The translations under genes and the position numbers were made by a program. A stretch of 53,637 bases of DNA from Vibrio caribbeanicus ATCC BAA-2122 (lineage in GTDB: Bacteria > Pseudomonadota > Gammaproteobacteria > Enterobacterales > Vibrionaceae). Below are positions 8,998 to 18,682 of the stretch, in pieces. Location: the NCBI RefSeq assembly GCF_000165125.1, contig NZ_AEIU01000066.1, positions 1-53,637 of the forward strand, read 5' to 3'. The notes beneath the pieces were generated by a model, which was given only the letters and a program-made list of their open reading frames with translations, did no database searches and was not told where the DNA came from. Position 1 is the first letter of the stretch. Each line of letters starts with the position of its first letter.

Positions 8998-11199
8998 ATG
9001 CAACCAAATATCGCACTTGTGGCGCTGCCTGTTCCGCTCGATAGAGAGTTTGATTATCAAATTCCAGACTACTTATCCCCTTCTATTGGTGGACGTGTAT
9101 TAGTTTTATTTGGTCGGCAAAAGCTAGTTGGTATCGTAACAGAGTTGAAGAATCACTCCGACGTGCCTGTTGATAAAATTAAGCCTATCATAGAGGTCAT
9201 TGATGAGAAGTCACTTTGGCCTGAATCTTTATATAATTTACTTTTGTGGTGTAGCCGTTTTTACCAGTACCCATTGGGTGATACCTTTTCGAATGCTTTG
9301 CCCGGTGCGTTGCGAAAAGGTAAAGAAGCCAAACTCAGTGCCTCGATTGAATGGCGTTTAACTACACAAGGCCGAGAACAACTTGCGATAGGGTTTGGCC
9401 GTGCAGTTAAACAAGCAAAAGTCATGCATATGCTTGAACGAGGTTCTCTCGTACAACACGACATTACTACTCAAGATGTCAGTACCTCGGTTTTAAATAA
9501 TTTAGCTCAAAAAGGCTGGATTGAATCGGTGGTAACTCAGCCTCATCCAATAAAATGGGGGAGCGATATTGAAGCTGTTGCGGATAAGCCTCAACTCAAT
9601 ACTGAACAAGCAATAGCCATTGCTAGTGTGAATAATAATCATGGCTACCATTGTTATCTTTTAGAAGGAATTACCGGTTCGGGAAAAACGGAAGTTTATT
9701 TAAACTTGATTAAGCCAGTATTGGAGCAGGGGAAACAGGCGTTGGTATTAGTCCCTGAAATCGGCCTAACCCCCCAAACTATCAGTCGATTTAGGAACCG
9801 CTTTAATGTCCCTATTATGGTTATACATTCCGGTTTGAATGAGACTGAAAGGGTCACAGCATGGTTGAGTGCATATGAGAGTCGCGCTGGTATCGTGATT
9901 GGAACTCGCTCAGCATTATTTACCCCCTTTGATGCCCTCGGCATTATTATTGTTGATGAAGAACACGATGCGTCCTACAAGCAGCAAGACAGCCTGAGAT
10001 ATCATGCGCGTGATGTCGCGATTATGCGGGCAAATATTGAAAATATTCCTATTGTGCTTGGTTCTGCAACACCAGCTCTAGAAACGCTCAATAATGCTTT
10101 AACGGGTAAATACCACCATCTTACTCTATCGGTGAGAGCAGGAAACGCCTTGCCGACCACAAACAAGCTTTTAGATGTGAGAGGGTTATTTCTTGAAAGT
10201 GGTCTTTCTGCTCCTTTGATTGCAGAAATGCGAAAACATCTCGAATTGGGTAATCAGGTTTTACTTTTTCTTAATCGCCGAGGGTTTTCACCTGCATTGA
10301 TGTGCCATGAGTGTGGGTGGATTGCAGAATGTAAGCGATGTGATGCTTATTACACTTATCACCATTACACTCGTGAAGTTCGCTGTCATCACTGTGGTTC
10401 TCAGCAACCCGTTATTCATCAATGCCAGAGCTGTCAATCTAGTCATCTGCTGACAGTAGGCGTAGGTACTGAGCAATTGGAGTGTCAGCTATCGGAATTA
10501 TTTCCCGACTATAAGTCGATTCGAATCGATCGAGATAGCACGCGTAAGAAAGGTAGCCTGGAGGATGCACTTGATGCCATTCGAAATGGTGAATACCAGA
10601 TTCTTATTGGGACGCAAATGCTGGCCAAGGGGCACCATTTCCCAAATGTTACCCTAGTCGGGCTCTTAGATGTCGATGGCTCACTCTACAGCAGTGATTT
10701 TCGTGCATCAGAGCGTTTAGCCCAACTTTTTATTCAAGTGTCAGGGAGGGCTGGTAGAGCAAGCAAGCCAGGTGAGGTTGTGCTACAAACTCATCATCCA
10801 GAGCACCGCTTGCTGAAAACTCTGCTCGTGGATGGATATCACCATTTTGCCAAAGAAGCTTTGATCGAGAGGAAAAATGCTCACTTACCACCGTTTACTT
10901 TTCTTACTCTTGTTCGTGCAGAGGCGAATCGTTCAGACTGGGTTGAAGAATTTTTGCGCCAAGTACGCCATATTCTTGAAGCCCACCATTTTTTCAACGT
11001 TGGCTGCCAAATCCTTGGCCCAACGCCTGCACCTTTAGCCAAAAAAGCAGGTAAATATCGTTGGCATCTTTTAGTTCAAGCACAAAAACGCTCGATAATG
11101 CAGCAGTTACTTCGTGACACCAAAGAAGCCATCGCGTCTTTACCTATGGCAAAGCGAGTTCGTTGGGGGTTGGATATCGAGCCGCATGATATAAGTTGA
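8998..11199 (+). CDS. priA: Primosomal protein N' (replication restart helicase)
   Basis: PriA recognises stalled forks and reloads the replisome with PriB and DnaT. The 733 aa (E. coli 732) contain an N-terminal DNA 3'-end binding domain, Walker A GITGSGKT (about 224-231), the DEEH Walker B box (320-323) and a Cys-rich zinc region starting at Cys436 with several CxxC pairs. The later helicase motifs include GTQMLAKGHHFPNVT and the QVSGRAGR motif VI. The start is poorly marked by a ribosome site, but its N-terminus matches relatives. No terminator is obvious after the stop. Confidence 0.97.
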   Translation: MQPNIALVALPVPLDREFDYQIPDYLSPSIGGRVLVLFGRQKLVGIVTELKNHSDVPVDKIKPIIEVIDEKSLWPESLYNLLLWCSRFYQYPLGDTFSNALPGALRKGKEAKLSASIEWRLTTQGREQLAIGFGRAVKQAKVMHMLERGSLVQHDITTQDVSTSVLNNLAQKGWIESVVTQPHPIKWGSDIEAVADKPQLNTEQAIAIASVNNNHGYHCYLLEGITGSGKTEVYLNLIKPVLEQGKQALVLVPEIGLTPQTISRFRNRFNVPIMVIHSGLNETERVTAWLSAYESRAGIVIGTRSALFTPFDALGIIIVDEEHDASYKQQDSLRYHARDVAIMRANIENIPIVLGSATPALETLNNALTGKYHHLTLSVRAGNALPTTNKLLDVRGLFLESGLSAPLIAEMRKHLELGNQVLLFLNRRGFSPALMCHECGWIAECKRCDAYYTYHHYTREVRCHHCGSQQPVIHQCQSCQSSHLLTVGVGTEQLECQLSELFPDYKSIRIDRDSTRKKGSLEDALDAIRNGEYQILIGTQMLAKGHHFPNVTLVGLLDVDGSLYSSDFRASERLAQLFIQVSGRAGRASKPGEVVLQTHHPEHRLLKTLLVDGYHHFAKEALIERKNAHLPPFTFLTLVRAEANRSDWVEEFLRQVRHILEAHHFFNVGCQILGPTPAPLAKKAGKYRWHLLVQAQKRSIMQQLLRDTKEAIASLPMAKRVRWGLDIEPHDIS

Positions 11200-11546
11200 G
11201 CTTTAAAATGTATTATTTCGTAGAAATTGACTAGAAATATCTGTTGATAGAAATCATATTCACCTCTTTTTCATTTATTTGTGACTGAAATCTCACCTTG
11301 GCTGCTGGTTTTGTTATGTCCCCCGTAACTTTGTGGTTTGAATTGAATAAACTAGATTATGTGCAATGTGTTGCGTTGAAAGCAGAAGTAATGGATTGAT
11401 CGTTTGCTTTATAGAGTTTAGTGATAATATTGGTACTAAGTCGCAGCGTAATACAAATCAACGAGTCCGATAATGAGATACATTTTTAGGTCAGTACTTT
11501 CGATACAAAATCTGACTAATCGATTAACAAGGAGGGTTAAGACAAT
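11200..11546. other. Intergenic region upstream of cytR
   Basis: This 347-base gap holds no credible small gene. TGTGA-N6-TCTCA at 11280-11295 resembles a CRP half-site pair (its second arm differs from TCACA at one base). A strong AAGGAGGG ribosome site lies just before cytR. In E. coli cytR is CRP-dependent, so the CRP-like site is plausible but unproven. No terminator for priA is apparent. Confidence 0.4.
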
Positions 11547-12556
11547 ATGGCGACAATGAAGGATGTTGCTCAGCTTGCGGGTGTTTCTACAGCGACTGTC
11601 TCTCGGGCGTTGATGAACCCTGAGAAGGTATCTTCTGCAACAAGGAAAAAAGTAGAAGATGCGGTCTTAGAAGCAGGTTACTCACCAAATTCTCTCGCTA
11701 GGAACCTTCGTCGAAATGAGTCGAAGACCATAATCGCTATTATTCCTGATATCTGCGATTCGTATTACACGGAGATCATTCGAGGAATAGAAGATGCTGC
11801 GATGGAACACGGTTATCTTGTTTTACTTGGTGATAGTTGTAAACAAAAAAGACGTGAGAGTTCGTTCGTAAACCTTGCTTTTACAAAGCAAGCGGATGGT
11901 ATGCTTTTACTGGGTACTGATTTGCCTTTTGATGTCAGCAAACCGGAGCAAAAGAATTTGCCTCCTATGGTTATGGCATGTGAGTTTGCCCCTGAACTAG
12001 AATTACCGACGGTTCATATTGACAATCTAACTTCAGCTTTTGAGGCTGTTAACTATCTGACTCAGCTCGGACATAAGCGAATTGCTCAGATCTCTGGTCC
12101 AGAGTCTGCCGTCTTGTGTCAATTTAGGCATCAAGGTTATCAGCAAGCTCTCAGACTGCGGGGGTGACTATGAATGCCAACTACTGTGTGTATGGTGATT
12201 TTAGTTTTGAAGCTGGTGAAGTGGCAATTAGACAGCTGCTGTCTCTCTCAGACGTACCTACTGCAATCTTTTGTCACAATGATGCTATGGCCATTGGTGC
12301 TATTCAAGCTGCTAAAAAGTTGGGATTGAAAATACCACAAGATCTTTCTATTGTTGGCTTTGATGATATCCACTTTGCGCAATATAGCGATCCACCTTTA
12401 ACCACAATCTCTCAGCCACGGTATGAAATTGGGCGTCAAGCCATGTTAATGATGCTTGAGTTATTGAGAGGTCATGATGTTAGGGCTGGGTCACGTTTGC
12501 TTGAGACAAAATTGGTTGTTCGTGGCAGTGCAGCTCCTCCGAGAGTATTCACTTGA
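11547..12556 (+). pseudogene. cytR: cytR, LacI-family regulator, split by a one-base deletion
   Basis: CytR represses nucleoside uptake and catabolism genes together with CRP, and in V. cholerae also affects biofilm and competence. The first frame (11547-12167) encodes 206 aa: the LacI helix-turn-helix (TMKDVAQLAGVSTATVSRAL) and the first part of the sugar-binding-type domain. It ends at a TGA directly after QQALRLRG. The rest (DFSFEAG to the C-terminus, through IVGFDDIHFAQYSDPPLTTISQPR) continues in another frame to 12556. Only two bases (12156-12157) lie between the last good codon of frame 1 and GCG GGG GTG in frame 2, so one base is missing; restoring it gives 336 aa, the CytR length. A GTG at 12164 overlaps the TGA (GTGA), so coupled translation of a C-terminal fragment is possible. 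The rest of the gene looks intact, so the lesion is recent or a sequencing error. Confidence 0.88.
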
Positions 12557-12669
12557 CGGTGATATTTTAGATTCAATTTTGAAGTAATGCTTCCATTTGC
12601 ATACTGTCATCTTATCTCAATCTGCATTACCATAGCGTTAGTTAGCAAAAATGGTAATGATACTAAATT

Positions 12670-13218
12670 GTGGCAAGTAGAGATTATGTAAAACGGGGAC
12701 GAGGCAACAGGAACCAGCCTAAAAAAAGAAATCAGTCTAAAAGCCGCCGTAAACCGTGGAGAAGCGGCTTATTAGCTTTAATTTTATTGGGAGCATTCGG
12801 CTTTGGCTTGTTTACTTTAAGTCAAGATCCTGAACCGGAAGAGGCTAAACCAGTTGCCACTCAGGCTAAGCCAAAGCAGAAGAAAATCTCCTCACTTCCA
12901 GCGCCCCCAGAAGAAAAGTGGGGTTACGTGGATAGCCTGCCCAATCGTGAAATTGAGGTAACGGCAAAAGAGCAGGTTGTCTCTAAGATCCCTTACATCA
13001 TGCAGTGTGGTGCTTATAAGCGTGCTGACCAAGCAGAGGCACGTAAGTTAGACATTGCTTTTCAGGGGCTGAATAGCAAAATTCGTAAAAAAGAAGACAG
13101 TAGTTGGTACCGAGTCGTTTTGGGACCCTACAAATTCAGACGCGACGCTGAACGTGATAAGCATAAACTGCAGCGGGCTAAAATCGAACCTTGTGCTATT
13201 TGGAAAGAATCTCAATAA
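12670..13218 (+). CDS. ftsN: Cell division protein FtsN
   Basis: FtsN is a late divisome protein that triggers septal peptidoglycan synthesis. The 182-aa chain has a basic cytoplasmic tail (rich in Arg/Lys to residue 31), one membrane span (about 33-50), a Pro/Glu/Lys-rich periplasmic linker, and a SPOR domain (about 105-180, with YIMQCGAYKRADQAEARK and YRVVLGPYKFRRDAERDK) that binds denuded glycan. The start is a GTG with only a weak ribosome site; the following residues (ASRDYVKRGRG) match Vibrio FtsN. It is shorter than the E. coli protein (319 aa) because the linker is short. A strong terminator follows. Confidence 0.93.
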   Translation: MASRDYVKRGRGNRNQPKKRNQSKSRRKPWRSGLLALILLGAFGFGLFTLSQDPEPEEAKPVATQAKPKQKKISSLPAPPEEKWGYVDSLPNREIEVTAKEQVVSKIPYIMQCGAYKRADQAEARKLDIAFQGLNSKIRKKEDSSWYRVVLGPYKFRRDAERDKHKLQRAKIEPCAIWKESQ

Positions 13219-13227
13219 AGCGGAAAT

Positions 13228-13255
13228 AGCGAGCCACTTCGGCTCGCTTTTTTTT
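13228..13255 (+). terminator. ftsN terminator
   Basis: An 8-bp GC-rich stem (AGCGAGCC / GGCTCGCT) with a 5-base loop is followed by a run of eight T. Confidence 0.95.
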
Positions 13256-13315
13256 CGCTGCTCTCATCTAATTAATATTGAGTCATGATGTTTTCAGGAG
13301 GCATTGGGTTTGTCA

Positions 13316-13344
13316 CTTGAATTCGTGACATCGAGTCCCTATAT
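13316..13344 (+). promoter_or_regulatory. Sigma-32 (heat shock) promoter of hslVU
   Basis: CTTGAAT (13316-13322), 14 bases, then CCCTATAT (13337-13344). This closely fits the RpoH consensus (CTTGAAA, 11-16 bases, CCCCATnT). It lies 42 bases before the hslV start, and hslVU is a classic heat-shock operon. Confidence 0.8.
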
Positions 13345-13385
13345 ATTCTGAAACGAAAGGTAAAAACTATTATGAGGTCCTGCTT

Positions 13386-13934
13386 GTGACTACTATTGTA
13401 TCTGTACGTCGTAACAATAAAGTTGTTATTGCTGGTGATGGGCAAGTGTCCCTAGGGAACACGGTTATGAAGGGGAATGCACGCAAGGTGCGTCGTCTCT
13501 ATAACAATAAGGTTCTGGCTGGCTTTGCAGGCAGTACTGCTGATGCTTTTACTTTATTTGAGCGCTTTGAAAGTAAATTGCAAATGCATCAAGGCCATCT
13601 GACTAAAGCTGCTGTTGAGCTAGCGAAAGATTGGCGCAGTGATAGGGCGCTGAGAAAGCTTGAAGCTTTATTAGCTGTCGCCGATGAAACAGCTTCTCTA
13701 ATCATTACTGGCAATGGCGATGTCGTTCAACCTGAACATGATCTGATCGCTATTGGTTCAGGTGGTAACTTTGCGCAGGCAGCAGCTACTGCCTTACTGG
13801 AAAATTCAGAGCTAGATGCTCGTGAAATAGCGGAAAAATCGCTCAAAATTGCGGGTGATATTTGTGTGTTTACTAATCACCATCACACTATTGAAGAACT
13901 AGAAATCGTTGAATCAGAGCAAAATCAAAAATAG
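13386..13934 (+). CDS. hslV: ATP-dependent protease peptidase subunit HslV
   Basis: HslV is the proteasome-like peptidase of the HslUV (ClpYQ) complex; two hexamers stack and are gated by HslU. The 182-aa chain begins M-TTIVSVRR, so removal of Met exposes the catalytic N-terminal Thr. The conserved GDGQVSLG and [11 protein letters not shown] segments follow. The start is a GTG with GAGG eight bases upstream, and is fixed by the need for Thr at position 2. It lies 28 bases before hslU, in an operon behind a sigma-32-type promoter. Confidence 0.97.
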   Translation: MTTIVSVRRNNKVVIAGDGQVSLGNTVMKGNARKVRRLYNNKVLAGFAGSTADAFTLFERFESKLQMHQGHLTKAAVELAKDWRSDRALRKLEALLAVADETASLIITGNGDVVQPEHDLIAIGSGGNFAQAAATALLENSELDAREIAEKSLKIAGDICVFTNHHHTIEELEIVESEQNQK

Positions 13935-13962
13935 TGTTTGTGATAATTGAAGGAATTTTAAT

Positions 13963-15297
13963 ATGTCTGAAATGACCCCTCGTGAGATAGTGCATGAGTT
14001 AAACCGCCATATTATTGGTCAAGACAAAGCCAAGCGTTCTGTTGCTATTGCTTTACGTAATCGTTGGAGACGAATGCAGTTAGAAGAGAGCTTGCGTGCT
14101 GAAGTTACGCCTAAGAATATTTTGATGATAGGCCCAACGGGTGTCGGTAAAACCGAAATTGCTCGTCGACTTGCAAAGCTTGCTAACGCCCCTTTTATTA
14201 AAGTGGAAGCGACAAAATTTACCGAAGTCGGCTATGTCGGTAAAGAAGTTGAGACCATCATTCGAGACTTGACTGATGTTGCGATAAATATGACTCATCA
14301 ACAAGCAATGGAGAAGGTAAAGTTTCGTGCTGAAGAGCAAGCTGAAGAGCGTATATTAGATGCTCTACTTCCACCCGCTCGTGATGCGTGGGGGCAAAAT
14401 GAACAGCAAGAAGAAGGAACATCAAATACTCGCCAAGTCTTTCGTAAAAAGCTGCGAGAAGGAAAACTCGATGATAAAGATATCGAGGTTGATTTGGCAG
14501 CACCTCAAATGGGGGTAGAGATAATGGCTCCTCCCGGTATGGAAGAGATGACCAATCAACTTCAAGGTATGTTTCAAAATCTTGCCGGAGACACTAAGAA
14601 AAAACGTAAGCTTAAGATCAAAGATGCCCTAAAAGCTTTAACAGAAGAAGAAGCCGCTAAATTAGTCAATCAGGAAGAGCTCAAAGAACAAGCCATTTAC
14701 AATGTTGAAAATAACGGCATTGTTTTCATTGATGAGATTGACAAAATTTGTAAACGAGGTGAAAGCTCAGGACCAGATGTTTCTCGAGAGGGGGTTCAAA
14801 GAGACCTACTTCCTCTGATAGAGGGAAGTACAGTCTCAACTAAGCATGGGATGGTTAAGACGGATCACATTTTGTTTGTGACATCGGGGGCATTCCAAGT
14901 AGCGAAACCCTCTGATTTGATACCTGAATTACAGGGACGCCTTCCCATCCGCGTGGAACTTGAAGCCCTGTCAAGTGAAGATTTTAAACGCATTTTAACA
15001 GAACCTAAAGCATCACTTACGGAGCAATATATTGCATTGATGCAGACAGAGAACGTCGATATTGAATTCACGGAGGATGGCATTGTTCAAATTGCTGAAG
15101 CTGCTTGGACAGTGAATGAAACAACGGAAAATATTGGGGCTCGTCGTTTGCATACTGTTATGGAGCGTTTGATGGATGAAATATCTTTCGATGCAACGGA
15201 TAAAGCAGGCTCGAAGCTAACTATTGATGCTGACTATGTCAAAACACGGCTTGGTGAGTTTGTTGAAGATGAAGATCTTAGTCGCTTTATCTTATAG
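13963..15297 (+). CDS. hslU: HslU, ATPase subunit of the HslUV protease
   Basis: HslU is the AAA+ unfoldase that feeds proteins to HslV. The 444-aa chain contains Walker A GPTGVGKT (57-64), the GYVG pore loop region near residue 90, an inserted I domain rich in Glu/Lys (about 110-240), Walker B VFIDEIDK, the sensor arginine region NIGARRLHT, and the C-terminal RFIL tail that docks into HslV. The AAGGA ribosome site and spacing are good. A terminator follows. menA and rraA, next downstream in E. coli, are absent here; rraA is found near 53 kb. Confidence 0.97.
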   Translation: MSEMTPREIVHELNRHIIGQDKAKRSVAIALRNRWRRMQLEESLRAEVTPKNILMIGPTGVGKTEIARRLAKLANAPFIKVEATKFTEVGYVGKEVETIIRDLTDVAINMTHQQAMEKVKFRAEEQAEERILDALLPPARDAWGQNEQQEEGTSNTRQVFRKKLREGKLDDKDIEVDLAAPQMGVEIMAPPGMEEMTNQLQGMFQNLAGDTKKKRKLKIKDALKALTEEEAAKLVNQEELKEQAIYNVENNGIVFIDEIDKICKRGESSGPDVSREGVQRDLLPLIEGSTVSTKHGMVKTDHILFVTSGAFQVAKPSDLIPELQGRLPIRVELEALSSEDFKRILTEPKASLTEQYIALMQTENVDIEFTEDGIVQIAEAAWTVNETTENIGARRLHTVMERLMDEISFDATDKAGSKLTIDADYVKTRLGEFVEDEDLSRFIL

Positions 15298-15313
15298 AAC
15301 AAGCGTGTTTAGA

Positions 15314-15345
15314 AAGCTGGCCCTTTGGTCAGCTTTTTGTTTTTT
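15314..15345 (+). terminator. hslVU terminator
   Basis: A 9-bp stem with one G-T wobble (15314-15322 / 15327-15335) is followed by T5-G-T6, ending the heat-shock operon. Confidence 0.85.
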
Positions 15346-15406
15346 ATAACCTTGAGTTTTCTCTTTTTAAACTTAAAGTTACCTAATTGATAAGTGAGAG
15401 TAGTTA

Positions 15407-16378
15407 ATGTTAGACGACTGGAGACCTTCTGCTGATATTTCAAAAATTCGTCAGCGTGCTCAGGTACTACAAAAAATTAGACAATTCTTTTGTCAAAGAA
15501 ATGTACTCGAGGTTGATACTCCTGCAATGAGTCACTCCACGGTGACAGATATCCATTTAGATACGTTTGAAACACATTTTATTGGTCCCGGTTATGCGAG
15601 CGGCAGGAAGTTATTTTTTGCCACAAGCCCAGAGTTTCATATGAAGCGTTTATTGGCTGCGGGTAGTGGATGTATTTATCAATTAAGTAAAGCATTTCGT
15701 AATGAAGAGAGCGGCCGTTTTCACAACCCCGAGTTCACGTTACTTGAGTGGTATCGTGTCGGGTTTGATCATCATAAGCTTATGGATGAGATGGCTGATT
15801 TATTACAACTTATTCTTCAATGTAAGACGCCGAGCAGGATGACATACCAGACGGCCTTCATTGATACCCTAGGGGTCTGTCCTTTGTCTGATCCTATGGA
15901 TAAGTTGAAAAGCGTAGCATATGACCTTGGCTTGGAAGATATCGCAAGGGATGAAGAAGACAGGGATACCTTGTTACAGTTACTTTTTAGTATCGGTGTT
16001 GAAACAAAGATTGGTCACTCTGATCCGGTTTTCGTCTATGACTTCCCGGCTTCTCAGGCGGCACTTGCAAAGATTAGCCAGGTTGATAAAAGGGTTGCAG
16101 AACGTTTTGAAGTCTACTTTAAAGGAATAGAGCTTGCCAATGGCTTCCATGAACTAGAGGATCCCCGAGAACAGTTGCAACGTTTTGAGCGTGACAATCT
16201 AAAAAGGGTAGCAAGAGGGGAGGAGTCGCAGCCAATAGATCGTCACTTGATAGCGGCCTTAGAATCAGGTTTACCATCATGCTCTGGGGTCGCGTTGGGT
16301 GTTGATAGGTTGGTTATGCTGGCAACTGCAAGTGATCACATTGATCAAATATTAGCGTTTCCTTTTTCTCGTGCGTAA
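15407..16378 (+). CDS. epmA: EF-P (R)-beta-lysine ligase EpmA
   Basis: EpmA (PoxA/YjeA/GenX) attaches (R)-beta-lysine, made by EpmB, to a lysine of elongation factor P; EF-P eases translation of polyproline. The 323-aa protein is a truncated class II lysyl-tRNA synthetase: catalytic core only, no N-terminal anticodon-binding domain. It shows motif 2 ([20 protein letters not shown]) and motif 3 ([13 protein letters not shown]). Its partners efp and epmB lie about 36 kb downstream. It directly follows the hslU terminator and has its own promoter region. In other Vibrio it usually sits beside frdABCD, which is not seen here. Confidence 0.95.
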   Translation: MLDDWRPSADISKIRQRAQVLQKIRQFFCQRNVLEVDTPAMSHSTVTDIHLDTFETHFIGPGYASGRKLFFATSPEFHMKRLLAAGSGCIYQLSKAFRNEESGRFHNPEFTLLEWYRVGFDHHKLMDEMADLLQLILQCKTPSRMTYQTAFIDTLGVCPLSDPMDKLKSVAYDLGLEDIARDEEDRDTLLQLLFSIGVETKIGHSDPVFVYDFPASQAALAKISQVDKRVAERFEVYFKGIELANGFHELEDPREQLQRFERDNLKRVARGEESQPIDRHLIAALESGLPSCSGVALGVDRLVMLATASDHIDQILAFPFSRA

Positions 16379-16508
16379 GACAGCTATATATTGTACAGGA
16401 GCTTAGAGGTAAATTGATGCACTATTCGGAATTCTCAGCGCAATAGGCTCGCTAACTCCTTTCAAGCTCGGTATACTCAAGGGCTAAAATTTCATTAGAG
16501 CGGAAAAC

Positions 16509-16943
16509 ATGCAAGAGTACATCGCATTTTTTGAAGAGAACACGCTTCTCTCTCTGGTTTGGGTAGGTTTATTTATTGCTCTTATCATGACCATAATCAA
16601 GTCAAGTACCGCAGCTTATAAAGAGATATCAGTTGCGCAGACGACACATTTAATGAACCGAGAAGAGGGTCTTGTCGTTGATATTCGAACCAATGATGAA
16701 TATCGAAAAGGGCATATAACCGATGCGGTTCACATTTTACCATCGGATATTAAGTCAGGTAATCTAGCGGGACTTGAAAAACGCAAGTCAGACCCAATCA
16801 TCGTAGTATGTAATACGGGTCACAACGCTCAAGAGAGCGCTAATCTTCTCGCTAAAGCTGGATTTGAAAATGTTAACTTGCTTAAAAATGGTTTAGTTGC
16901 ATGGCGTGAGGCTAACTTACCTTTAGTTAAAGGTAAGAAGTGA
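16509..16943 (+). CDS. yibN: Membrane-anchored rhodanese-like protein (YibN family)
   Basis: A rhodanese domain carries sulfur as a cysteine persulfide or moves it between thiols. The 144-aa protein has one N-terminal membrane span (about residues 12-31) and a single rhodanese domain (about 40-140). The active-site Cys is at 101 in the loop CNTGHN, and the domain also has DIRTNDEYRKGHI. A Cys is present, so catalysis is possible; the true substrate is unknown. It precedes secB, as in many gamma-proteobacteria, although grxC, which lies between them in E. coli, is absent. Confidence 0.88.
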   Translation: MQEYIAFFEENTLLSLVWVGLFIALIMTIIKSSTAAYKEISVAQTTHLMNREEGLVVDIRTNDEYRKGHITDAVHILPSDIKSGNLAGLEKRKSDPIIVVCNTGHNAQESANLLAKAGFENVNLLKNGLVAWREANLPLVKGKK

Positions 16944-17002
16944 TCAGTTCACTGAGAATTTTTCGGAATTAGACGATATATCGTACATTAAAGGATATAA
17001 AC

Positions 17003-17470
17003 ATGGCTGAAGCAGCACCACAACAAGAAGCTCAAAACTTTGCTATTCAACGTATTTTTCTTAAAGATGTTTCTTTTGAAGCACCTAATTCACCAGATAT
17101 GTTCCAAAAAGAATGGAACCCTGATGTAAAATTAGACTTGGATACACAAAGCCGTGAGCTTGGCGAAGGCGTTTACGAAGTTGTTCTTCGTTTGACGGTA
17201 ACGGTTAAAAATGCAGAAGAGAATGCTTTCCTTTGTGAAGTTCAGCAAGGTGGTATCTTTACCGCTGAAAAGATGGAAGCAGGTCAACTGGCGCATTGTT
17301 TGGGTGCTTTTTGTCCAAACATCCTGTTCCCATACGCTCGTGAAACGATCTCTAGCTTAGTTGTTAAAGGAACCTTCCCTCAATTGAACTTAGCACCAGT
17401 AAATTTTGATGCATTGTTCATGAATTATCTTCAACAGCAAGCACAGCAAGAAGGTGCCGTTGAAGCGTAA
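17003..17470 (+). CDS. secB: Protein-export chaperone SecB
   Basis: SecB is a cytoplasmic tetrameric chaperone that keeps precursors unfolded and hands them to SecA. The 155 aa match E. coli SecB in length and sequence, including the [19 protein letters not shown] strand, the [18 protein letters not shown] segment and an Ala/Gln-rich tail. It has an AAAGGA-type ribosome site. It lies between yibN and gpsA, and a long-loop terminator follows. Confidence 0.97.
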   Translation: MAEAAPQQEAQNFAIQRIFLKDVSFEAPNSPDMFQKEWNPDVKLDLDTQSRELGEGVYEVVLRLTVTVKNAEENAFLCEVQQGGIFTAEKMEAGQLAHCLGAFCPNILFPYARETISSLVVKGTFPQLNLAPVNFDALFMNYLQQQAQQEGAVEA

Positions 17471-17504
17471 GCTTTAACTTTTGGAACTACAAATTAGTTG
17501 TTTT

Positions 17505-17543
17505 AAATGCACAACGTGATGTTTATATGCGCTGTGCATTTTT
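17505..17543 (+). terminator. secB terminator
   Basis: Nine-base arms (AAATGCACA at 17505-17513, TGTGCATTT at 17533-17541) enclose a 19-base loop whose ends can extend the stem. T residues follow on the + strand. Confidence 0.65.
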
Positions 17544-17594
17544 GTTTCCACGATACTCTAAGCAATGACGTTAGGTTTTAACAAGGCCAAATTA

Positions 17595-18626
17595 ATGAAA
17601 CATAATAATGACAATAAAAACACTCAAAATGTTGCTATGACGGTTCTTGGCGCTGGTTCGTATGGTACGTCGCTCGCAATTTCTCTCGCGCGCAATGGTG
17701 CCGATATCGTTTTGTGGGGGCATCAATTAAAACATATGGAAAGGTTACAAGCCGACCGCGCAAACCATCAATTCCTGCCCGACATTTCTTTTCCTGATTC
17801 GTTAATCATTGAGTCTGATTTACAAAAGGCAGTTGCGGCTAGTCGAGATATTTTAGTTGTAGTACCAAGTCATGTGTTTGGCTCAGTATTGGCTCAGATT
17901 AAGCCTTTTCTTAATTCAGATTCGCGTTTATGTTGGGCAACTAAAGGGTTAGAGCCAGAAACAGGCCGTTTACTGCAAGATGTTGTTGAGGATGAGTTGG
18001 GCGATGGCTATTCTTTGGCAGTATTATCGGGCCCGACTTTCGCCAAGGAATTAGCTCAAGGAATGCCAACGGCAATCTCTGTTGCATCAACAGACAATGG
18101 GTTCGTGCAGGACTTGCAAGAAAAAATCCATTGCAGTAAAAGCTTTCGTGTGTATGCCAATAACGACATCATTGGCATGCAGCTCGGTGGTGCGGTTAAG
18201 AATGTGATAGCCATTGGTGCAGGGATTTCTGACGGTATTGGCTTTGGTGCAAATGCTCGAACCGCACTTATAACACGCGGCTTGGCAGAGATGACTCGTC
18301 TAGGTGTGGCTTTAGGAGCACAATCAGAAACTTTTATGGGCATGGCTGGATTAGGTGATTTAGTGTTAACCTGTACTGACAACCAGTCCCGCAACCGTCG
18401 TTTTGGTTTGGCACTTGGCAAAGGTCAGAGTGTTGAGATGGCACAAAAAGAGATAGGTCAGGTTGTGGAGGGGTATCGAAATACTAAAGAAGTCTATACT
18501 TTGGCAAGCCATGTTGGGGTTGAAATGCCCATTGTTGAGCAAATTTTTCAAGTATTATATGAAGCAAAGAGTGCTCATGCAGCGGCAGTGGACCTATTAG
18601 CTCGGGATAAAAAAACCGAGGGGTAG
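17595..18626 (+). CDS. gpsA: Glycerol-3-phosphate dehydrogenase [NAD(P)+]
   Basis: GpsA reduces dihydroxyacetone phosphate to sn-glycerol 3-phosphate, the backbone of phospholipids. The 343-aa chain starts its Rossmann fold with [13 protein letters not shown], and has the [11 protein letters not shown] and [14 protein letters not shown] segments with catalytic Lys and Asn-type residues of the family. The ATG at 17595 is preferred (AAGG eight bases upstream, length like relatives); an ATG ten codons upstream at 17565 is the alternative. It is followed by cysE 56 bases later, as in E. coli. Confidence 0.94.
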   Translation: MKHNNDNKNTQNVAMTVLGAGSYGTSLAISLARNGADIVLWGHQLKHMERLQADRANHQFLPDISFPDSLIIESDLQKAVAASRDILVVVPSHVFGSVLAQIKPFLNSDSRLCWATKGLEPETGRLLQDVVEDELGDGYSLAVLSGPTFAKELAQGMPTAISVASTDNGFVQDLQEKIHCSKSFRVYANNDIIGMQLGGAVKNVIAIGAGISDGIGFGANARTALITRGLAEMTRLGVALGAQSETFMGMAGLGDLVLTCTDNQSRNRRFGLALGKGQSVEMAQKEIGQVVEGYRNTKEVYTLASHVGVEMPIVEQIFQVLYEAKSAHAAAVDLLARDKKTEG

Positions 18627-18682
18627 TGTCTTGATGTTGTTAGCATTCTATTGTTCTTATGAACAGTGAGTTGGTAAAGGAT

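Noticed and set aside
12164-12556. A separate 130-aa gene after cytR
   Set aside because: Its sequence is the C-terminal part of CytR in a shifted frame, so it is a fragment and not an independent gene.
18056-18421. A 121-codon open frame opposite gpsA
   Set aside because: It lies wholly inside gpsA on the other strand and has no ribosome site or recognisable family.
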